Part shown: positions 6,697 to 10,112 of the stretch, piece after piece
Layout: every line of letters starts with the position of its first letter
Position numbering within the stretch: position 1 is the first letter of the stretch
From: JAKSUT01 sp045616505
Lineage (GTDB): Bacteria > Cyanobacteriota > Vampirovibrionia > Gastranaerophilales > Gastranaerophilaceae
NCBI GenBank assembly: GCA_045616505.1
Contig: JAZLGV010000137.1
Location: 1-10,112 of the forward strand
Reading direction: 5' to 3'
DNA: 10,112 nt
Made by a program: the position numbers and the translations under genes
Notes under the pieces: generated by a model
What the model was told of the DNA's origin: nothing
The model's database searches: none
The model's input: only the letters and a program-made list of their open reading frames with translations

Positions 6697-7734
6697 ATGA
6701 ATATAAAGACAGAAATATCAAAAATTCATTATAATAAGCAGGCTAAAGGTTTATTCTTTGGCTTGCTTAAATTCTTTTCTGCTTTTTATAGAGTCGGAAG
6801 CGGGTTCAAAAACTTTTTGTATGATAATAAAATTTTAAAGCCTAAAAAGGTTGATGCGTTTGTTATTTCAATTGGAAATTTAACAACTGGCGGTGTAGGT
6901 AAAACTCCAGTTGTTGCAAGTTTGGCAGAGTATTTTACATCAATGGGTGAAAAAGTTGCAATTGTCTCAAGAGGATATGGTGGCAAATTAAAAGGTGTAA
7001 ATGTTATTTCAGATGGCGAAAATCTCTTTTTTGATGCAAAAATTTGTGGTGATGAACCGAATTGGCTTGCTAAAAATACAAAAGCAATTGTTATAACTTC
7101 TTCTGTACGCTATGAAGGGGCAAAACTTGCCGTTGAAAAGTATAATGCAACAAAAATAATATTAGATGATGGTTTTCAGCATAGAAAATTCCATAGAGAT
7201 TTAGATATTGTTTTAGTTGATTCTGAAAAAGTTTTTGGAAATGAAAATTTACTTCCGGCAGGGCCTTTGAGAGAAGGTACAGAAGCATTTAAACGTGTAA
7301 ATAAACTTGTTGTTGTAAGTAAAAATATTGACCATTCTCGTGCAGAAAAATTTGCCAGAGTAATGGGTAAAAAAATGAAAATAGATACTTTTTTATGTAA
7401 AACAGAACCTGCATTTTCATATAATATAAAAGATGGAAATGATATGGCTTCAGTTGGAAATAAAATTGTCGCTTTTAGTGCTATTGGTCAGCCGAAACAA
7501 TTTTATAAATTTTTAGAAAATTATGAAATTACAAAAACTGTAGATTTTGATGACCATCATATTTATACGCAGGAAGATATAAATAATTTAGAAAAAATAT
7601 GCGAAGAACAAGGCGCAGAATTTTTAATTACAACGGAAAAAGATGCTGTTAAAATAAAAGATTTCAATTTTAATAAAAAGATTTATGCATTGAAATTAAA
7701 AATAAATTTAGATGTTGAAGGTTTGGTAAAATGA
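6697..7734 (+). CDS. lpxK: Tetraacyldisaccharide 4'-kinase (lipid A biosynthesis)
   Basis: LpxK phosphorylates the 4' position of the tetraacyldisaccharide precursor to give lipid IVA, at the cytoplasmic face of the inner membrane. The 345-residue protein shows the family signatures: a hydrophobic N-terminal segment (19-31) that would dip into the membrane, the P-loop GNLTTGGVGKTP (60-71), ISDGE...KICGDEPNWLAK, LDDGFQHRKFHRDLDIVLVD, LLPAGPLRE, FSAIGQPKQFYKFLE and FDDHHIYTQED. The Asp of GDEP and a His of DHH match conserved active-site positions. Length is typical. It starts one base after the MCE gene with no SD, and its end overlaps nth by ATGA, so translation should be coupled both ways. 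A lipid A enzyme strongly implies an LPS-type outer membrane. Confidence 0.95.
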   Translation: MNIKTEISKIHYNKQAKGLFFGLLKFFSAFYRVGSGFKNFLYDNKILKPKKVDAFVISIGNLTTGGVGKTPVVASLAEYFTSMGEKVAIVSRGYGGKLKGVNVISDGENLFFDAKICGDEPNWLAKNTKAIVITSSVRYEGAKLAVEKYNATKIILDDGFQHRKFHRDLDIVLVDSEKVFGNENLLPAGPLREGTEAFKRVNKLVVVSKNIDHSRAEKFARVMGKKMKIDTFLCKTEPAFSYNIKDGNDMASVGNKIVAFSAIGQPKQFYKFLENYEITKTVDFDDHHIYTQEDINNLEKICEEQGAEFLITTEKDAVKIKDFNFNKKIYALKLKINLDVEGLVK

Positions 7735-8372
7735 AAAATTTAGACATTAAACTTGTTGTAGAACGTCTAAAACAAGCAGATTTACCTCATACTGAATTTA
7801 TCGATTTGATGGAAAATTATAAAAATCCATTTTTAGTTTTGATTTCTTGTATATTGAGTTTGAGAACAAATGACAAAACCACTTATCCTGCGACTTTAAG
7901 AATGCTAAAACTTGGAAAAACCCCTCAGGAATTGGCAAAAGTTTCTGTTGAGCAGTTAGAGAAAGCTATATATCCTGTTGGCTTTTATAAAAATAAAGCT
8001 AAACAAATTATAGAAATTTCAAAATATTTGTGTGAAAATGAGATGCCACATACTATTGAAGATTTGTGTAAGTTTAATGGCGTAGGCAGAAAAACTGCAA
8101 ATTTGGTTATGGCAAAAGGTTTTTGTGAGCCTGCAATTTGTGTGGATGTTCATGTTCATCGAATTTCAAATAGATTAGGTTATGTAAAAACAAAAACTCC
8201 TGACGATACGGAACTTGCATTAAGAAAAAAATTACCAAAAGAATATTGGCTGGATATAAATACATTATTAGTAACTTTTGGACAAAATATATGCAAACCT
8301 CAAAAACCGAATTGTGAAAAATGTATGATTTGCGAATTTTGCGATTTTTATAAAAATAATATAAATATTTAA
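7731..8372 (+). CDS. nth: Endonuclease III (DNA glycosylase / AP lyase)
   Basis: Nth removes oxidised pyrimidines and cleaves the AP site in base excision repair. The 213-residue protein matches the usual length (about 211). The HhH motif FNGVGRKTANLVMAKGF holds the catalytic Lys K121, and CVDVHVHRISNR holds the catalytic Asp D139, at nearly the same positions as in E. coli. The C-terminal [4Fe-4S] loop has the exact spacing C-x6-C-x2-C-x5-C (CKPQKPNCEKCMICEFC). The substrate-face motif is LSLRTNDKTT rather than the enterobacterial LSAQATD, which places it with the RT.D branch of the family. Its ATG overlaps the lpxK stop (ATGA), and GAAGGT inside lpxK serves as SD, so it is the last gene of the envelope operon. 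A hairpin at the stop codon probably ends the transcript. Confidence 0.96.
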   Translation: MKNLDIKLVVERLKQADLPHTEFIDLMENYKNPFLVLISCILSLRTNDKTTYPATLRMLKLGKTPQELAKVSVEQLEKAIYPVGFYKNKAKQIIEISKYLCENEMPHTIEDLCKFNGVGRKTANLVMAKGFCEPAICVDVHVHRISNRLGYVKTKTPDDTELALRKKLPKEYWLDINTLLVTFGQNICKPQKPNCEKCMICEFCDFYKNNINI

Positions 8373-8395
8373 GCAATCCATATTGATTGTTTTTT
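8371..8395 (+). terminator. Probable rho-independent terminator of the lpxK-nth operon
   Basis: AAGCAATC (8371-8378) can pair with GATTGTTT (8385-8392) through eight base pairs, one of them G-U, around a 6-nt loop. The second arm runs into a tract of six T (8390-8395). The stem is AT-rich and begins within the nth stop codon. Position and T tract favour a terminator; stem strength is modest. Confidence 0.55.
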
Positions 8396-8517
8396 AAAAC
8401 AAGAAATAATTAAACGGTTAATAAAAGTTTACAAATCGATTAGAATTAAATAATAAATAAACATTTAGGAGAGTGTTGTTATTTCTTATTTGTGTTGCAT
8501 TTTTTAAAAAACAATCA
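8384..8517. repeat. 134-nt element bounded by a perfect 16-bp inverted repeat, with an inner 9-bp repeat
   Basis: TGATTGTTTTTTAAAA at 8384-8399 is exactly complementary to 8502-8517. Just inside, AAGAAATAA (8401-8409) is complementary to TTATTTCTT (8479-8487). Together they can form a long imperfect stem enclosing a 69-nt loop. The left arm overlaps the second half and T tract of the nth terminator, so the two structures exclude each other. It could be a small MITE-like element, a structured RNA, or a 3'-end stem. I see no target-site duplication. Confidence 0.55.
8428..8456 (+). promoter_or_regulatory. Weak promoter-like sequence inside the inverted repeat
   Basis: TTTACA (8428-8433, five of six to TTGACA) is followed after 17 bp by TAATAA (8451-8456, three of six to TATAAT). 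It would drive the region with the strong SD at 8467-8473. The -10 is poor, so this is weak. Confidence 0.2.
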
Positions 8518-8589
8518 CTTTGGAAATATAAAGATTTTTTGCAAATCATTAATTTAATTGAGTTTTTAGGCTTGCTTTGTAAGATTTAA
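8476..8589 (+). CDS. Possible small ORF of 37 codons upstream of infA
   Basis: AGGAGAG at 8467-8473 is the best SD-like sequence in the intergenic region. It is followed by TTG at 8476 (or an in-frame GTG at 8473) and an open frame to TAA at 8587-8589. The product would be hydrophobic at its N-terminus (LLFLICVAFF), then Lys/Gln/Trp-containing, then hydrophobic again (IINLIEFLGLL), as in small membrane proteins or leader peptides. Against it: no ATG, short spacing from the SD, and codons inside the inverted repeat arm (TTT TTT AAA AAA). I do not recognise the peptide. It is listed because SD-like sequence is rare in this DNA. Confidence 0.22.
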   Translation: MLFLICVAFFKKQSLWKYKDFLQIINLIEFLGLLCKI

Positions 8590-8641
8590 CATGTATGATT
8601 AATTTACACTAGCGAATTTTGTGTCGAAAAGTGCCTAAAAA
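8563..8641. repeat. 9-bp inverted repeat flanking the infA promoter
   Basis: TTTTTAGGC at 8563-8571 is perfectly complementary to GCCTAAAAA at 8633-8641, with 61 bp between. The left arm ends exactly where the -35 element begins. It could be a paired protein-binding site. It cannot act as an RNA stem if transcription starts near 8606, since the left arm would not be transcribed. Confidence 0.4.
8572..8599 (+). promoter_or_regulatory. Promoter of the infA-rpmJ-rpsM-rpsK-rpsD operon
   Basis: TTGCTT (8572-8577) and TATGAT (8594-8599) are separated by 16 bp. The start would be near 8606, giving an infA leader of about 80 nt. A second -10-like TATAAC at 8644-8649 has no good -35. Location between a terminator and a ribosomal operon supports the call. 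Confidence 0.5.
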
Positions 8642-8656
8642 TGTATAACAAAAAGG

Positions 8657-8673
8657 AAGGCCAAGACGGCTTT
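8657..8673 (+). promoter_or_regulatory. Hairpin in the infA leader next to the ribosome binding site
   Basis: AAGGCC (8657-8662) pairs with GGCTTT (8668-8673), with one G-U pair and a 5-nt loop, ending just before the AAAGGT (8675-8680) that serves as SD for infA. It is the most GC-rich spot in the leader. It may tune infA translation or act as a weak attenuator with the following T run. Confidence 0.4.
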
Positions 8674-8685
8674 TAAAGGTAAAAA

Positions 8686-8901
8686 ATGTCAAAAGATGTA
8701 ATTGAAATTGAAGGAACAATCTTGGAGTCAATGCCAAATGCGATGTTCAGGGTTAAACTTGAAAATGACCATGAAATATTGGCTCACATATCAGGTAAAA
8801 TAAGAAAAAACTTTATAAGAATTTTGCCTGGAGATAAGGTAAAGGTAGAAATGACACCTTATGACCTTACAAGAGGAAGAATAACCTTCAGATTAAAATA
8901 A
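8686..8901 (+). CDS. infA: Translation initiation factor IF-1
   Basis: IF-1 binds the 30S A site and helps select the initiator tRNA. The 71-residue protein is a single S1/OB fold of standard length, with the family sequences IEIEGTILESMPNAMFRVKL, HISGKIRKNFIRILPGDKV, KVEMTPYDLTRGRITFRLK. The start ATG has AAAGGT 5 nt upstream. It is the first gene of the operon here, with its own promoter and leader, while in many bacteria secY, adk and map come directly before it. Next is rpmJ after 39 nt. Confidence 0.98.
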   Translation: MSKDVIEIEGTILESMPNAMFRVKLENDHEILAHISGKIRKNFIRILPGDKVKVEMTPYDLTRGRITFRLK

Positions 8902-8940
8902 TAAAGAGTAGTTACAAAACATAATATAAAGGAAAATGAA

Positions 8941-9054
8941 ATGAAAGTAAGAAGTTCAGTAAAAAAGATTTGCGATAAATGCAAATGTATTAAAAGAAAA
9001 GGTAGAATCGCAGTTATTTGTGAAAACCCAAAACATAAACAAAGACAAGGTTAG
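8941..9054 (+). CDS. rpmJ: 50S ribosomal protein L36
   Basis: ATG at 8941 opens a 37-codon frame, the usual L36 length, beginning MKVRSSVKKICDKCK and ending NPKHKQRQG. The zinc ligands of the C+ form are all present: C11-x2-C14-x12-C27-x4-H32. AAAGGAAAA upstream is the SD. The gene lies in the conserved place between infA and rpsM. Its stop codon is inside a palindrome at 9050-9066. Confidence 0.98.
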   Translation: MKVRSSVKKICDKCKCIKRKGRIAVICENPKHKQRQG

Positions 9055-9066
9055 TTTTAAACTAAC
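9050..9066 (+). other. Palindrome over the rpmJ stop codon
   Basis: GTTAGTTT and AAACTAAC are perfect inverted arms around a single T. In RNA this gives a stem of about six pairs with a 5-nt loop that includes the TAG stop (9052-9054). There is no T tract after it, so it is not a normal terminator; it may be a stabilising or processing hairpin. Confidence 0.5.
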
Positions 9067-9127
9067 AACAAGCCGTAAAATCGGTTAAAACAAAAGTAAT
9101 ACTATAAAAAATAAAGGAAAAAGAAAA

Positions 9128-9499
9128 ATGGCAAGATTAGCAGGGGTAGATTTACCTCGTAACAAAAAACTATCAATAGCTTTGACTTATATCTACGGAA
9201 TAGGTCCAGCAAGAAGTAAAAAAATTCTTGAAGCTACAAAAATATCACCAGATTTAAGAACTGATGATTTAACAGATGACGATATTAAATTGTTGCGTAA
9301 CGAATTGTCAAATTACTCAATCGAAGGTGATTTGAAACGTGAAGTTACAATGCACATTAAACGTTTACAAGAAATTAACTCATACAGAGGTTTAAGACAC
9401 AAAAGAAAACTTCCTGTAAGAGGACAAAGAACAAAAACAAATGCAAGAACTCGTCGTGGTAAAAAAGGTTTAGCTATTACTAAAAAGAAAACTGCTTAG
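9128..9499 (+). CDS. rpsM: 30S ribosomal protein S13
   Basis: S13 sits in the head of the 30S subunit and contacts the 50S and tRNA. The 123-residue length is normal. It starts MARLAGVDLPRNKKLSIALT, has YIYGIGPARSKKIL (the helix-two-turn-helix) and ends with the basic RGLRHKRKLPVRGQRTKTNA region and a Lys-rich tail for rRNA and tRNA contact. The SD is AAAGGA in AATAAAGGAAAAAGAAAA before the ATG. It follows rpmJ by 73 nt and precedes rpsK by 77 nt, spacing wide for a ribosomal operon. Confidence 0.98.
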   Translation: MARLAGVDLPRNKKLSIALTYIYGIGPARSKKILEATKISPDLRTDDLTDDDIKLLRNELSNYSIEGDLKREVTMHIKRLQEINSYRGLRHKRKLPVRGQRTKTNARTRRGKKGLAITKKKTA

Positions 9500-9576
9500 T
9501 AGTTAAAAGTTGAATCAATAAAGATGAGAGTTTATGAAGTTTAGATTAGAAATAATAAAAATAAAGGAATAAAAAA

Positions 9577-9963
9577 ATGGCTAGACCAAAAACAACAAAG
9601 AAAAAAGAAAAGAAGAACGTATTGCAAGGTGTTGTTCACATTCAATCAACATTCAATAATACAATCGTAACTTCAACAGATACACAAGGTAATGCTATTG
9701 CTTGGGCAACAGCAGGTGCTATCGGTTTTAAAGGTGCTAGAAAAGGAACTCCATTCGCAGCACAATCAGCAGCTGAACAAGTTGCAAAAAAATCAATCGA
9801 CCAAGGTATGAAAAAAGTAGAAGTTTATATCAAAGGTCCTGGTTCAGGTAGAGAAACAGCAATCAGAGCTATTCAAGCTGCAGGTTTGGAAATCACTCTT
9901 ATCAAAGATGTAACTCCAATTCCTCACAATGGTTGCCGTCCACCTAAAAAACGTAGAGTATAG
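9577..9963 (+). CDS. rpsK: 30S ribosomal protein S11
   Basis: S11 lies on the 30S platform next to the mRNA exit region. The 128-residue protein has the standard core: GVVHIQSTFNNTIVTSTDTQ, KGPGSGRETAIRAIQAAGLE and the conserved C-terminus TPIPHNGCRPPKKRRV. The Asn-Gly in PHNG is the pair that forms isoaspartate in the E. coli protein. The N-terminus is a Lys/Thr-rich tail. The SD AAAGGAA precedes the ATG. The stop codon lies just before a palindrome at 9964-9978. Confidence 0.98.
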   Translation: MARPKTTKKKEKKNVLQGVVHIQSTFNNTIVTSTDTQGNAIAWATAGAIGFKGARKGTPFAAQSAAEQVAKKSIDQGMKKVEVYIKGPGSGRETAIRAIQAAGLEITLIKDVTPIPHNGCRPPKKRRV

Positions 9964-9978
9964 TGAGTTTAAAACTCA
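9964..9978 (+). other. Palindrome just after the rpsK stop codon
   Basis: TGAGTTT and AAACTCA are perfect 7-bp arms around a single A, starting one base past the TAG. The form (..GTTT-N-AAAC..) is like that at the rpmJ stop, though the outer bases differ, which suggests a shared role rather than a copied sequence. No T tract follows and the operon continues into rpsD. Confidence 0.5.
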
Positions 9979-10028
9979 ATTAGTTTATTAAAAGTATTTA
10001 CAAATAAAAAAATAAAGGAAAAAGAAAA

Positions 10029-10112
10029 ATGGCAAGATATACAGGACCAACAAACAAATTATACCGTAATCACGGCGTAACTGATTTGTCAAACAGAAAG
10101 ATTGTTGCTTCA
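10029..10112 (+). CDS. rpsD: 30S ribosomal protein S4, first 28 codons
   Basis: The frame runs off the right edge. It begins MARYTGPTNKLYRNHG, the S4 N-terminus, and lacks the Cys residues that C+ forms have at this place (MARYTGPVCRLCRR), so it is a C- type S4 as far as seen. The upstream AATAAAGGAAAAAGAAAA is identical to that before rpsM. Gene order rpsM-rpsK-rpsD is that of the alpha operon, where rpoA and rplQ normally follow. S4 is the autogenous repressor of this operon in E. coli; nothing here shows whether that holds. Confidence 0.93.
   Translation, partial: MARYTGPTNKLYRNHGVTDLSNRKIVAS

Noticed and set aside
8107..8376. 89-codon minus-strand frame over the end of nth
   Set aside because: It is antisense to the conserved Fe-S loop of Nth, and its Tyr/Phe/Leu-rich composition is that of reversed AT-rich coding sequence.
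8518..8539. CTTT...AAAG followed by a T tract as a second terminator
   Set aside because: A four-pair, mostly A-T stem is too weak to support a terminator.
8373..8685. Known structural RNA (SRP RNA, 6S, tmRNA, riboswitch) in the long gap
   Set aside because: I see no SRP apical loop motif, no tRNA-like ends and no recognised riboswitch core; the only structure is the inverted repeats described.

Overview
This is a low-GC bacterial chromosome segment (A+T about 65-70% by eye) using the standard genetic code. It comes from an organism with a Gram-negative type envelope: it encodes a lipid A kinase (LpxK), an Mla/MCE-type lipid transport ABC system and at least one protein with a signal peptide. 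Several genes have no visible Shine-Dalgarno (SD) sequence, while the ribosomal-protein genes share an AAAGGA-type site. The mix suggests a host-associated, AT-rich lineage such as gut Melainabacteria/Vampirovibrionia (Gastranaerophilales). That is inference; other low-GC diderms such as Elusimicrobia or Fusobacteria cannot be excluded from sequence alone.

Layout. (1) 1-370, minus strand: the N-terminal part of an exported protein that runs off the left edge. (2) 371-603: a divergent regulatory region with a 12-bp direct repeat and plausible promoters. (3) 604-2936, plus: a TetR/AcrR-family regulator followed almost directly by uvrC, whose product ends without the usual C-terminal helix-hairpin-helix domain. 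(4) 2941-3282, minus: a DUF192 protein, convergent with uvrC. (5) 3383-3652, plus: an unrecognised 89-residue Cys-containing protein with a strong ribosome binding site. (6) 3708-8372, plus: an envelope gene set, mlaE-like permease, mlaF-like ATPase, mlaD-like MCE protein and lpxK, with nth (endonuclease III) coupled to its end by an ATGA overlap. (7) 8373-8685: a 313-base non-coding stretch with a likely nth terminator, a 16-bp inverted repeat spanning 134 nt, a possible 37-codon ORF, and a promoter plus leader for the next operon. (8) 8686 to the right edge: infA, rpmJ, rpsM, rpsK and the start of rpsD.

How the genes work together. The MlaE-MlaF-MCE proteins should form an inner-membrane machine that moves phospholipids between membranes, and LpxK makes lipid IVA for the outer leaflet, so this operon looks devoted to outer-membrane lipid composition. 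UvrC (nucleotide excision) and Nth (base excision) are repair enzymes sitting in unrelated neighbourhoods; both carry Cys sets known as [4Fe-4S] ligands. The right end is the classical infA-alpha operon block, here without secY, adk or map immediately upstream. The most unusual items are the UvrC C-terminal loss, the nested inverted repeat after nth, the near-leaderless promoter of the mla operon, and palindromes at the stop codons of rpmJ and rpsK. I see no CRISPR array, transposase, tRNA or rRNA, and no clearly new multi-gene system.
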